From the NCBI RefSeq assembly GCF_014859695.1, contig NZ_JACUTS010000004.1:1-64000 (forward strand): DNA of 64,000 nt, read 5' to 3'. Positions within the stretch are counted from its first letter, which is position 1. Each line of letters starts with the position of its first letter. This DNA is from Sulfurimonas sp. (GTDB lineage Bacteria > Campylobacterota > Campylobacteria > Campylobacterales > Sulfurimonadaceae). The notes under the pieces are model-generated. The model did not search any database and was not told the origin of the DNA. It worked only from the letters and a program-made list of their open reading frames with translations. Positions 55,080 to 63,695 of this stretch are shown here, in pieces. Made by a program: the position numbers and the translations under genes.

Positions 55080-56372
55080 TTACACTTTAGGGTATGTTCC
55101 CATATCTGGATGTGCAGGTATTCTTAAAAAAGTATACGGTGGAAGCTTTATAGGCAGTGTAATCGGGTTAGTATTTCCGCTGTGAACCTCATCTAAAACT
55201 TTACTGTTTTGAGCCAACAGCTTCTTTAGCTTCATGTAACTTTTTCCATCACGCTCGTATGTACTGCCTATCTCATTATCTGCGATTTCTATGACGGTGC
55301 CAAGCGGAGCGACTATCTCAAGCTCATCATTTGGCAATGTTTTATACTTGCATAAAAAGTGTGTGCCCTCTTCATTTACCACTCCGCTTACCTGGTGCGT
55401 TCCTAGCTGCATAGTAAAATCCAGACTCTGCGTGTCATGCTTTTCAAACGGTCTTGAGATAAGATAAGCATCCGTATAGCCGCGGTTTTGAAGAGAGTTC
55501 AGCTCATACTGATACTTCTCTACGTCATTTATGCCCTCATAGTAGTCGTCTATCGCCATTCTATACGCTTTTGCCGTTACCGCCGCATAGTAAGCTGTTT
55601 TTGTACGCCCCTCAATTTTAAGAGAATCAACAACACCGCTGTCTAAAATCTCCTTGACATGTGAAGCGAGATTAAGGTCTTTTGAGTTCATGATGTAGGT
55701 TCCCACGCCCTCCTCTTCTTCAAGTCTAAAAAGTGTTCCGGTCTCTGGGTTTGCAGCGTACATCTCATAAGGAAATCTGCAGTCATTCGCACAGCTTCCG
55801 CGATTTGGCACACGTCCGCTTTGCAGAGTCGAGATAAGGCAACGCCCGCTGTAGGCAAAGCACATAGAGCCATGCACAAAAACCTCAAGCTCCAAATCAG
55901 GAAGCTCTTTTTTTATCTCAACCAAATCTCGAAGTGAAATCTCTCTTGCGGTTATGATGCGTGTTGCCCCCATATCGCAGTAGACTTTTGCATCAAGCAC
56001 ATTCATGACATTTGCCTGAGTTGAGAGGTGAAGCGGCATGTGCGGTACTAAATCATGACAGAGTTTAAGCACGCCGGGAGTCGCAACAATAAACGCATCC
56101 GGTCCAAGATCTGCCATAGCCAAAATATGTTTTTTCAAAAGGTTAATCTGGGAGTTAAAAGGAAAACCGTTTAGTGTTGCGTACACTTTTTTGCCGCGAG
56201 AGTGAGCATACTCAATCCCCTCTGCAAACTCATCCATACTAAACTCTTTACCCGAACGTATGCGAAGCGAAAAGTGGCTTACCCCGCCGTAAACCGCATC
56301 AGCACCGAAGTCAATAGCAATTTTTAATTTTTCCAGTGTTCCCGCAGGGGATAATAATTCAACTTTTTGCAT
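55080..56372 (-). CDS. U32-family tRNA hydroxylation protein (TrhP-like)
   Basis: 430 aa. Peptidase U32 family: MQKVELLSPAGTLEKLKIAI, DAVYGGVSHFSLRI, HLSTQANVMN, EVFVHGSMCFAYSGRCLIST, NRGSCANDCRFPY (Fe-S cysteines), LNLASHVKEILDSGVVDSLK, and a C-terminal beta domain. Length and C-terminal extension match the YegQ/TrhP group, which hydroxylates uridine 34 of tRNA with prephenate, rather than true peptidases. Overlaps cheZ stop by one base. Confidence 0.85.
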   Translation of the reverse strand: MQKVELLSPAGTLEKLKIAIDFGADAVYGGVSHFSLRIRSGKEFSMDEFAEGIEYAHSRGKKVYATLNGFPFNSQINLLKKHILAMADLGPDAFIVATPGVLKLCHDLVPHMPLHLSTQANVMNVLDAKVYCDMGATRIITAREISLRDLVEIKKELPDLELEVFVHGSMCFAYSGRCLISTLQSGRVPNRGSCANDCRFPYEMYAANPETGTLFRLEEEEGVGTYIMNSKDLNLASHVKEILDSGVVDSLKIEGRTKTAYYAAVTAKAYRMAIDDYYEGINDVEKYQYELNSLQNRGYTDAYLISRPFEKHDTQSLDFTMQLGTHQVSGVVNEEGTHFLCKYKTLPNDELEIVAPLGTVIEIADNEIGSTYERDGKSYMKLKKLLAQNSKVLDEVHSGNTNPITLPIKLPPYTFLRIPAHPDMGTYPKV

Positions 56373-57115
56373 TAACTTCCAAATTGCGCCAAAAGTGCTT
56401 CTATATCTTCATTGGATGCCAGTTCATTATGAGTATCTCCGACAATATGCGTAGCAGAAGAGACCCTTTTTTCATCATCAACTCTACCCTCAAAAAGCGA
56501 GTTCATGTAGTTAGAGAGTGCGCGCATAACATTGATAACACGCTCAATTTTTTGGCGGTGAATATCCTGATACTGCATAATATCCATAACGTCCATTATT
56601 GCATTACCGCTTGACTGAAGCGTCTCTAGCGCTTCATTTGTGCTACTGAGTGCTGAGTTATTTTTCTCCAGCTGAACTCTAAAAGCCTCTACGTCCGGAA
56701 ATTTACTATTTAAAGTTTTAAAGAGCTCGATATTACTATTCAACACCTCTATTACTTCCTCAGCCCTCTTCTCTTCCTCAAGCAGATCATTGCTGATTCC
56801 CTCTATAATGTCGAAAATTTCGCTGGCTTTCTCTTCACTCTCTTTTGTTACATCATCAAGCTGATGCACCATTTTATTTTCATTTGTTGCAGGAAGAGGC
56901 CAATGGTGCGCAGTCTCAGGAGTGTATCCAAGCGGCTTCTCATCGGCTGACTTTGAAGAACTTAAATCTTTCTCGTCATCTTTTTCATCACTGTCTTCAA
57001 GTCCCGTATCTTCATCAACTGAGACATCATCACTTATATCATCATCCGCAAAAGATTCTAAATCTTCAATATCACCGCTCATTAAGGCATCTAGTTCTTC
57101 TTGAGTCATAAACAA
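56372..57115 (-). CDS. cheZ: CheZ-like chemotaxis protein phosphatase (epsilon type)
   Basis: 247 aa. The central helical bundle ends in MDIMQYQDIHRQKIERVINV (~183), which supplies the acidic residue and glutamine (D-x3-Q) that dephosphorylate CheY-P. The C-terminal peptide EDIEALLAQFGS resembles the CheZ helix that docks CheY. The N-terminus, MTQEELDALMSGDIED, closely resembles the CheY-binding N-peptide of FliM/FliY. The ~100 residues between are acidic and probably disordered. This is the remote CheZ known in H. pylori. Confidence 0.87.
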   Translation of the reverse strand: MFMTQEELDALMSGDIEDLESFADDDISDDVSVDEDTGLEDSDEKDDEKDLSSSKSADEKPLGYTPETAHHWPLPATNENKMVHQLDDVTKESEEKASEIFDIIEGISNDLLEEEKRAEEVIEVLNSNIELFKTLNSKFPDVEAFRVQLEKNNSALSSTNEALETLQSSGNAIMDVMDIMQYQDIHRQKIERVINVMRALSNYMNSLFEGRVDDEKRVSSATHIVGDTHNELASNEDIEALLAQFGS

Positions 57116-57153
57116 CTCTCCATTTAAAATTGGCTAAATTTAATTTTTAGCAC

Positions 57154-57159
57154 TATAAT
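57154..57159 (+). promoter_or_regulatory. Candidate -10 of the PHP phosphatase gene
   Basis: TATAAT about 35 bp before the start, preceded by T-rich sequence, in the 78-bp divergent gap with cheZ. Confidence 0.4.
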
Positions 57160-57193
57160 ATCATAAAATATATAAATTTGAGAATGGATACTA

Positions 57194-57973
57194 ATGATAG
57201 TCGACCTCCATAACCACACAAAACTTTGCAATCACGCAGAGGGCGAAATATCCCACTATGTCGAAAAAGCGATAGAGTGCAACATAAAATATTTCGGTTT
57301 TTCAGAACATGCGCCAATGAATTTTGACCAAAAATACCGCATCAAATTTGAGCAGATGAGAGAGTATGAAAAAAGTGTTCTTGAGGCAAAAGAGAAGTAT
57401 AAAGAGAGCCTTGAGATACTTTTGGGCTATGAGGTAGATTACCTCAAAGGCTACATGGATGAGAGAGTTTTGAATGCCGATGTTGATTTCTTAATAGGCT
57501 CTGTCCACTTTATCGAGGAGTGGGGTTTTGACAATCCGGAGTTTATAGGAAACTACAAAGACCAAGACATTGACGAGATATGGCAAAAATACTTCGGCGC
57601 AATAGAAGAGATGGCTAAAAGCAGGCTTTTTGACATTGTAGGGCATTTGGATTTGATTAAGATTTTTAACTATATGCCGACAAAAAACATAAATAAAATA
57701 GCAAAAGATGCGCTTCTTGCCATCAAAGAAGCAGATATGTCCATAGAGATAAATGTTGCAGGGTTTAGAAAGCCGATAGGCGAAGCGTATCCGTCTATGT
57801 CGCTCTTAAATGAGATTAAAAAACTAGATATTCCGATAACGTTCGCTTCTGATGCCCACAAACCGGAACAAGTCGGTCTCTACAGCGATGAAGCCATTAA
57901 CATGGCAAGAAGTGCTGGCTATAGCGAGTGTGTATTTTATAGAAATAGAAAAAAATACTTTATAAAATTTTAG
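57194..57973 (+). CDS. PHP-domain histidinol-phosphatase-like protein
   Basis: 259 aa. PHP fold: VDLHNHTKLCNHAEGEI (HxH), GFSEHAP, DFLIGSVHFIEEWG, DIVGHLDLIKIF, FASDAHKPEQVG. These are the nine metal ligands. Matches the HisJ/HisK type that dephosphorylates histidinol-phosphate, although PHP phosphatases of other specificity look similar. No his genes nearby. Confidence 0.85.
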   Translation: MIVDLHNHTKLCNHAEGEISHYVEKAIECNIKYFGFSEHAPMNFDQKYRIKFEQMREYEKSVLEAKEKYKESLEILLGYEVDYLKGYMDERVLNADVDFLIGSVHFIEEWGFDNPEFIGNYKDQDIDEIWQKYFGAIEEMAKSRLFDIVGHLDLIKIFNYMPTKNINKIAKDALLAIKEADMSIEINVAGFRKPIGEAYPSMSLLNEIKKLDIPITFASDAHKPEQVGLYSDEAINMARSAGYSECVFYRNRKKYFIKF

Positions 57974-58011
57974 TGGTAGTATCATAAAGCAATTTTAAAG
58001 AGTTAGACTTG

Positions 58012-58017
58012 TATAAT
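58012..58017 (+). promoter_or_regulatory. -10 box of trxA
   Basis: TTGTATAATG, 32 bp before the trxA ATG. It overlaps the ORF-track start codon at 58016, which argues for the start at 58049. Confidence 0.55.
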
Positions 58018-58048
58018 GCACCAACATAAAATTAAGAAGGAAATTAAA

Positions 58049-58369
58049 ATGGGAAAATATATAGAATTAACTAGCTCAGATTTTGAAGCAACACTAAGCG
58101 AAGGTGTTTCATTGGTTGACTTTTGGGCGCCTTGGTGTGGACCTTGTCGTATGATTGCTCCTGTAATAGAAGAGCTTGCAAATGACTACGAAGGCAAAGC
58201 TAAAATCTGTAAAGTAAATACTGATGAGGAGCAAGACATCGCTGTTAAATTCGGTATCCGTTCTATTCCTACAATCATCTTCTTTAAAGATGGCAAAATT
58301 GAAGGTCAAGTTGTCGGAGCACAATCTAAAGCTGCTCTAGCTGAAAAACTAGACGCTCTTTTAGCGTAA
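58049..58369 (+). CDS. trxA: Thioredoxin
   Basis: 106 aa from MGKYIELTSSDF with AAGAAGGAAAT upstream; the 11-codon longer track start overlaps the promoter. Redox motif WCGPCR, cis-proline loop RSIPTIIFFKDG. Standard cytosolic thioredoxin, upstream of a membrane Trx-like gene and trxB, forming one reduction system. Confidence 0.97.
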   Translation: MGKYIELTSSDFEATLSEGVSLVDFWAPWCGPCRMIAPVIEELANDYEGKAKICKVNTDEEQDIAVKFGIRSIPTIIFFKDGKIEGQVVGAQSKAALAEKLDALLA

Positions 58370-58384
58370 CTTAAGAGTAGCGCA

Positions 58385-58870
58385 GTGGCAAGCGGAGGTA
58401 AAACCCTCTTTTCGCTCTCTACGCTACTAGCCTCTTTCTTCGGCGCGGCTATGATAGCCATCGCCTTTGCCTACTTCAACTACAAATTTTCAGAGTATAA
58501 GTTTATTGACTTTAAAGAGTGGGTATTTTATGAAAAAAAAGATATTTTTACTCCTACTGCCGAGAAATATATAGTTGTTTTTTACAGCTCAAAAGTGAAC
58601 AATACCGCAGAACTTCTTGCAGATGTAGACCTAAATCTCCCTATTATTGCTATTGACTACTACAATGAGATTTATGAAAACAGCAAAAACACCACATTTT
58701 TACGCTCAGGTACAAAAACATCTCTAAGTTTTATACAGAGATTTAACATATATGAAATTCCTTCTATTTTTTTTATAAAGAAAACAAAAGAGTCTCTTTA
58801 TAAACAAGATAGTATGATACGAAAACTGGATAATTTGAATGAGTTATCAACCAAAATAAAAGATTTATAA
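58385..58870 (+). CDS. Membrane-anchored thioredoxin-like protein without CxxC
   Basis: 161 aa with a GTG start 15 bp after trxA. One N-terminal membrane helix ([20 protein letters not shown]), then a domain with a thioredoxin-like order: [46 protein letters not shown]. The EIPSIFF segment is in the place of the cis-proline loop. The redox CxxC is absent, so it cannot act as a normal thioredoxin. Lies between trxA and trxB (11-bp gap to trxB). Confidence 0.65.
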   Translation: MASGGKTLFSLSTLLASFFGAAMIAIAFAYFNYKFSEYKFIDFKEWVFYEKKDIFTPTAEKYIVVFYSSKVNNTAELLADVDLNLPIIAIDYYNEIYENSKNTTFLRSGTKTSLSFIQRFNIYEIPSIFFIKKTKESLYKQDSMIRKLDNLNELSTKIKDL

Positions 58871-58881
58871 AAGGATTTTGC

Positions 58882-59826
58882 ATGGTACTTGATTGCGCTA
58901 TTATAGGCGGTGGACCTGCCGGACTGACTGCTGGACTTTACGCTACACGCGGTGGCTTGGAAAATGTAGTAATGTTTGAAAAAGGGATGCCCGGAGGTCA
59001 GATTACTCAAAGTTCCGAAATAGAGAACTATCCCGGTGTTACAGGCGAAATAAGCGGTATGGATTTGATGATGCCGTGGCCCGAGCAGTGCCAAAAATTT
59101 GGTCTAAAACATGAGATGGTTCAAGTAACGCGCGTAAGCAAAGATGGCGATATCTTTAAAATTCATAAAGAAGACGGCACGTACGCGGAAGCTCACAGCG
59201 TAATCGTATGTACCGGTTCATCTCCAAGACGTGCAGGTTTTGCCGGAGAAGACGAGCTTTTTGGAAGAGGCGTGAGTACATGTGCTACATGTGACGGTTT
59301 TTTCTACAAAGGTAAGGAAGTTGCGGTCATAGGTGGCGGAGATACTGCTCTTGAAGAGGCTCTCTACCTTGCTAAAATATGCTCCAAAGTCTATCTTATC
59401 CATAGACGTGACACATTTCGTTCTGCTCCAAATACTATCAAAAGAGTTGAGAAAACAGAGAATATTGAACTAGTTTTAAACACAACTCCTGAAGAAGTTT
59501 ATGGCGATAGCATGGGAGTCGTCGGCATCCGTGTTAAAAATGCCAATGGAGAAATTCGTGATATAAAAGCACCCGGAGTTTTTGTTTTTGTCGGAAACGA
59601 TGTAAACAATCAAACTCTTATTCAAGAGGATGGAACTTTTCTGTGTGACGTAAACAAACAGGGTGAGATAATTGTAGATATCAGTATGAAAACATCAATA
59701 GATGGACTTTTTGCAGCGGGCGATATGCGCATTGCGGCTCCAAAGCAGGTTGTTAGTGCTGCTGGAGATGGCGCTGTTGCGGCGCTTCAAGCAATACCAT
59801 ACGTTGATGAATTACTAAATCATTAA
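58882..59826 (+). CDS. trxB: Thioredoxin-disulfide reductase
   Basis: 314 aa. FAD site [19 protein letters not shown], redox CATCDGF, NADPH site [27 protein letters not shown], and the C-terminal [13 protein letters not shown] motif. Reduces thioredoxin with NADPH. Full length; co-transcribed with trxA. Confidence 0.96.
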   Translation: MVLDCAIIGGGPAGLTAGLYATRGGLENVVMFEKGMPGGQITQSSEIENYPGVTGEISGMDLMMPWPEQCQKFGLKHEMVQVTRVSKDGDIFKIHKEDGTYAEAHSVIVCTGSSPRRAGFAGEDELFGRGVSTCATCDGFFYKGKEVAVIGGGDTALEEALYLAKICSKVYLIHRRDTFRSAPNTIKRVEKTENIELVLNTTPEEVYGDSMGVVGIRVKNANGEIRDIKAPGVFVFVGNDVNNQTLIQEDGTFLCDVNKQGEIIVDISMKTSIDGLFAAGDMRIAAPKQVVSAAGDGAVAALQAIPYVDELLNH

Positions 59827-59846
59827 ATAAATAAAAGGGATATATT

Positions 59847-60614
59847 GTGGTAAAAGTTGGTGTTTTTGGGGCAAACGGCAGAGTCGGAAAGCTTCTTATT
59901 GATGATTTGAGAGCAACGGATGGCATAAGTTTAAGTTCCGTGTATGTAAGAAGCTCGCTTAACTTTTCAATAGATCCGTCTATATTGGTAACAACAGATT
60001 TAAAATCATTCCTTAACGGCTGTGACATAGTCATTGACTTCTCCCTTCCTGAGGCTTGCGAAGCACTACTTGAAGCATCTCTAAAAACTCCAAAACCGCT
60101 TGTCATCGGGACAACCGGTTTAAGCGCTCATCAGCTCAACCTTTTAAAGCAGGCGAGCGAGTGTATGCCGATTTTATATGCTACAAATATGTCTTTGGGC
60201 GTGGCACTTTTAAATAAGCTTGTATATCAGGCTGCTGCAGCTCTTGAAGGCTTTGACATTGAGATAGTTGAGATGCATCATAAACATAAGAAAGATGCTC
60301 CAAGCGGAACGGCCCTTACTCTAGCAGAGTCTTGCGCGCACGGTCGCGGTCTTGATTTAGACAAGGTGCGTGTAAGCGGCAGAGACGGTAATATAGGAGA
60401 GAGAAACAAAGATGAGATAGCAGTCATGGCGCTTCGCGGCGGTGATATTGTCGGTCGTCACACTGTAGGCTTTTACAATGAAGGCGAATTTATAGAGCTA
60501 AACCATACTGCAACTTCAAGAAACACCTTTAGCAAAGGCGCTTTGAGGGCTGCATCATGGCTTGTTAACAAAGAGAACGGTCTCTACTCCATAAGCGACT
60601 GTTTAGAACTATAA
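59847..60614 (+). CDS. dapB: 4-hydroxy-tetrahydrodipicolinate reductase
   Basis: 255 aa, GTG start. NAD(P) site GVFGANGRVGKLLID, VIGTTGLSAHQLN, ATNMSLGVALLNKL, and the substrate/catalytic motif EMHHKHKKDAPSGTAL. Lysine and diaminopimelate synthesis. 20 bp after trxB and possibly in the same transcript. Confidence 0.96.
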   Translation: MVKVGVFGANGRVGKLLIDDLRATDGISLSSVYVRSSLNFSIDPSILVTTDLKSFLNGCDIVIDFSLPEACEALLEASLKTPKPLVIGTTGLSAHQLNLLKQASECMPILYATNMSLGVALLNKLVYQAAAALEGFDIEIVEMHHKHKKDAPSGTALTLAESCAHGRGLDLDKVRVSGRDGNIGERNKDEIAVMALRGGDIVGRHTVGFYNEGEFIELNHTATSRNTFSKGALRAASWLVNKENGLYSISDCLEL

Positions 60615-60635
60615 AATAAACTCTGTTTTCATTGA

Positions 60636-60780
60636 TTTAACACACTAAATGAGCGAAGCCCCTTTAGTGGCAGGGACAGCCTTGTCCCTTGCAACCCCCT
60701 GAAGCTGCGAAAAGAATTTTTCGCGATTTAAAATCTGACTTTAAGCACTCTCTTTACGAAAGTACATAAAGTCAGATTTT
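60636..60780. repeat. Structured intergenic repeat, copy C (divergent)
   Basis: Same order of hairpins as copies A and B: CACTAAA/TTTAGTG, GGGACAGCCTTGTCCC, GCGAAAAGAATTTTTCGC, then a distinct 14-bp perfect end palindrome AAAATCTGACTTTA/TAAAGTCAGATTTT. CAACCCCCTGAAGCTGCG matches the CAACCCCCTAAAGCTACG core of A and B. It lies between dapB and the purF promoter. Confidence 0.75.
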
Positions 60781-60793
60781 ACTTTGCTTTGAG

Positions 60794-60799
60794 TATAAT
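60794..60799 (+). promoter_or_regulatory. -10 box of purF
   Basis: GAGTATAAT, 27 bp before the GTG start; GAGGAG is the ribosome site. Confidence 0.55.
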
Positions 60800-60826
60800 T
60801 CCATTAAATATTCTCGAGGAGAAAAT

Positions 60827-62182
60827 GTGCTAGAAGATATGAATGAAAAGTGTGCAGTCGTAGGAATCTATGGCAATAAAGAGGCTTCAAGACTAGCCTA
60901 TTTTTCACTACATGCTCTTCAGCATCGTGGTCAAGAAGCAGCAGGAATCAGTTCTTCAAACGGAACAAAACTCCAAACAATCAAAAAGCGCGGTTTGGTT
61001 ATGCGCGTATTTGATGAAAAAAAGCTTGAAACCTTAAGAGGCTCAAGTGCAATCGGTCACACACGCTACTCTACTGCGGGAGACGACTCCATCTTGGATG
61101 CTCAGCCGGTCTTTGCAAGATACGACTTGGGTGAGATGGCAATTGTTCATAACGGAAACCTTACAAATGCCGAAGAGATTAGAAACAAACTCATAGATAA
61201 GGGTGCGATTTTTCAAACCTTTATGGACACCGAAAACCTCATTCACCTCATAGCAAAAAGCGAACAAAGAAAACTACTTGAGAGAATCATAGATGCCGTT
61301 CAAAAAATAGAGGGTGCATTTTCGCTTGTTTTTCTAAGCAGAACAAAAATGTTTGCAATGCGTGACAGACACGGTTTTCGTCCTTTAAGTCTTGGAAAGC
61401 TTCCTAGTGGCGGCTATATCGTAGCGAGTGAGACTTGTGCGTTTGATCTTGTCGGTGCAGAGTTTATAAGAGATGTTGAACCGGGCGAGCTTCTCATATT
61501 TAGCGGAGATAAAGAGCCAAAAAGCATAAAAGTTTTTGAACCTACTCCTAAACACTGTATCTTTGAGTATGTCTACTTTGCAAGACCTGACTCAAAAGTG
61601 TTTGGACAGAGTGTTTATCAGACTAGAAAAAATATGGGCAAAGAGTTAGCACACATAAGGCCTGTTGAGGCCGATATGGTCATTCCTGTACCGGACGGCG
61701 GTGTTCCTGCAGCCATCGGATATGCTCAAGAGAGCGGTATCCCTTATGAGATGGGCATCATGAGAAACCACTATATCGGGCGAACATTTATTGAACCGAC
61801 ACAAGAGATGAGAGACCTCAAGGTCAAAATGAAACTCTCACCTATGATTGATATTATTAAAGGAAAGAGAGTTATTGTTGTTGATGACTCGATTGTTCGC
61901 GGAACAACCTCAAAAAGAATTGTAAGAATGCTAAAAGAGGCAGGGGCAAGCGAAGTTCACATGAGAGTATCTTCCCCTCCGACAACCGATCCATGTTTTT
62001 ACGGTGTTGATACGCCAAACAAAGAGAAGCTAATAGCCGCAAATATGTCCCTTGATGAGATATGCGAGTTTATTGAAGCGGACTCTTTAGCATACCTTGA
62101 TGAAGCATCACTTCTTAGAAGCGTTAATAGCGAAGAAGACAACTACTGTACAGCCTGCTTTACCGGAAAATACATAGTTTAA
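60827..62182 (+). CDS. purF: Amidophosphoribosyltransferase
   Basis: 451 aa, GTG start. A short propeptide (MLEDMNEK) precedes the catalytic Cys9 of CAVVGIYG, the class II glutamine amidotransferase nucleophile. IGHTRYSTAGDD and a C-terminal PRTase motif VIVVDDSIVRGTTSKRIV follow. Cysteines in HCIFEYVYF and YCTACFTGKY match the 4Fe-4S ligands of the B. subtilis-type enzyme. First step of purine synthesis. Its stop overlaps the next gene's ATG. Confidence 0.96.
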   Translation: MLEDMNEKCAVVGIYGNKEASRLAYFSLHALQHRGQEAAGISSSNGTKLQTIKKRGLVMRVFDEKKLETLRGSSAIGHTRYSTAGDDSILDAQPVFARYDLGEMAIVHNGNLTNAEEIRNKLIDKGAIFQTFMDTENLIHLIAKSEQRKLLERIIDAVQKIEGAFSLVFLSRTKMFAMRDRHGFRPLSLGKLPSGGYIVASETCAFDLVGAEFIRDVEPGELLIFSGDKEPKSIKVFEPTPKHCIFEYVYFARPDSKVFGQSVYQTRKNMGKELAHIRPVEADMVIPVPDGGVPAAIGYAQESGIPYEMGIMRNHYIGRTFIEPTQEMRDLKVKMKLSPMIDIIKGKRVIVVDDSIVRGTTSKRIVRMLKEAGASEVHMRVSSPPTTDPCFYGVDTPNKEKLIAANMSLDEICEFIEADSLAYLDEASLLRSVNSEEDNYCTACFTGKYIV

Positions 62183-63141
62183 TGGAGCAAATATACACCT
62201 TTGGCAACTACTTAAAAAATAAGTTTGGTTGCAAAGTCTACAAAGTGGGCATCAACATATCCGGTTTTACATGTCCAAATATAGACGGAACCGTAGCAAA
62301 AGGCGGATGTACATTTTGTGAAAATGACTCCTTTAGCGCAAGTACCGGTGAGACACAAGAGCTCAAGGGTTTTCACCTCAACCTAGACTCAAAGACAAAC
62401 CCAAATCTTGACAAGCAGCTAGCACAACTAGAAATTCAGTTTAAAGCCATAAGCAAGAGACAACGCGAAGAGTATGGCGCACAGAAGTTTCTGGTCTACT
62501 TTCAATCATTTACAAATACATATGCGCCTTTTGAGACACTCAAAGCGCTCTATGATAAAGCTCTTACATTTGATGACGTTGTAGGTCTTAGCATAGGAAC
62601 ACGCTCTGATAGCATAACAGAGGAGACTCTTGATTATCTGGCAAAGCTCAATCTTAAAAAAGAGATCTGGATTGAGTTTGGAATTCAGTCTGTTTATGAT
62701 GAGACTCTCTTGAAAATAAACCGCGGACATGACAGCGCAAATGTAAAAGAGTGGATTTTAAAAACAAAAAGCAAGGGTCTGCATGTTTGCGGGCATCTAA
62801 TATTCGGTCTGCCTGATGAGACAAAAGAGATGATGCTTCAAACTGCAAAAGAGGCTTATGCGTGGGGAATTGACTCCGTAAAATATCATCCTCTTTATGT
62901 TGTTAAAAAAACAGCTCTTGCTAATGATTTTTTAAAGAGAAAATTTACCCCGATAAGTGAAGATGAGTATTTGGATGTTCTGGTTGAAGCAATCAAGATG
63001 AAGCCGCAGAATGTATCGGTGCAAAGAGTCACTGCAGGGATAGATGACAACTCTCTTTTGTCGCCTGATTGGTGCAGAGACAAAAACACTCAGATTAAAA
63101 ATATAAATGCCGCACTAAAACCTTTTGGACTTAAATATTAG
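62182..63141 (+). CDS. TIGR01212-family radical SAM protein (YhcC-like)
   Basis: 319 aa. Radical SAM core with the family-specific spaced cysteines KVGINISGFTCPNIDGTVAK and GGCTFCEND, then YFQSFTNTYAP, GLSIGTRSDSI, IEFGIQSVYDETLLKINRGH, HLIFGLPDETKEMM. Substrate unknown. The start overlaps purF by one base. Overlaps the convergent DUF2393 gene by 4 bp. Confidence 0.88.
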   Translation: MEQIYTFGNYLKNKFGCKVYKVGINISGFTCPNIDGTVAKGGCTFCENDSFSASTGETQELKGFHLNLDSKTNPNLDKQLAQLEIQFKAISKRQREEYGAQKFLVYFQSFTNTYAPFETLKALYDKALTFDDVVGLSIGTRSDSITEETLDYLAKLNLKKEIWIEFGIQSVYDETLLKINRGHDSANVKEWILKTKSKGLHVCGHLIFGLPDETKEMMLQTAKEAYAWGIDSVKYHPLYVVKKTALANDFLKRKFTPISEDEYLDVLVEAIKMKPQNVSVQRVTAGIDDNSLLSPDWCRDKNTQIKNINAALKPFGLKY

Positions 63142-63695
63142 TGAGCATATATTTTTGAAAAGTGGGCAACACCTCTAAAGTAGGGAGGATAGTCAAAATA
63201 GACTCTAAACTCTCTTGACTCTCCCGGTTTTAGGTTTTTCGCCACGACAAACTCATGCGTAATCTGCTGTGGCTTGCTTTTGCCGCTCATACTCTCTCCT
63301 GAAAAAAAGTCAAAAAACCCGCTTGGTTTAAAAAATGATCCTGCTTTTACATTACCGCTTGCATGCCCTCTGTTTACGAGCTTTATCTCAAAGGTAACTT
63401 CGCCTATCTCATAATTTCCCTCATTTCTTACCAAACCGCTGTACATAATCTGCTCGGTGCTGAGATTTCTCTTGTTCTCCAACTTATAGAGCTTTGCTTT
63501 TTTTGTATATTTATCGACTACAAACAGGCTGAAACCTGCCATTACAGTGGTTATTAGAAATGTTGTAAATATTATCTGCACTCTTATCTTTGAATTCTCA
63601 TCTTTAAATGCTACTGCAATTCCGCCGATAAAAATTAATAAAATTATGCCAAATACAGTATAGTGCCATACGTTAAACAGTGTAATCATCTGCAC
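63138..63695 (-). CDS. DUF2393-family membrane protein
   Basis: 185 aa. Two N-terminal membrane helices (~10-60) followed by a periplasmic beta domain (YSGLVRNEGNYEIGEVTFEI, KNLKPGESREFRVYFDYPP) like an Ig or BofC-type fold. Known only in Campylobacterota; function unknown. It overlaps the upstream gene by 10 bp and appears paralogous to it. Confidence 0.7.
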   Translation of the reverse strand: MQMITLFNVWHYTVFGIILLIFIGGIAVAFKDENSKIRVQIIFTTFLITTVMAGFSLFVVDKYTKKAKLYKLENKRNLSTEQIMYSGLVRNEGNYEIGEVTFEIKLVNRGHASGNVKAGSFFKPSGFFDFFSGESMSGKSKPQQITHEFVVAKNLKPGESREFRVYFDYPPYFRGVAHFSKIYAH

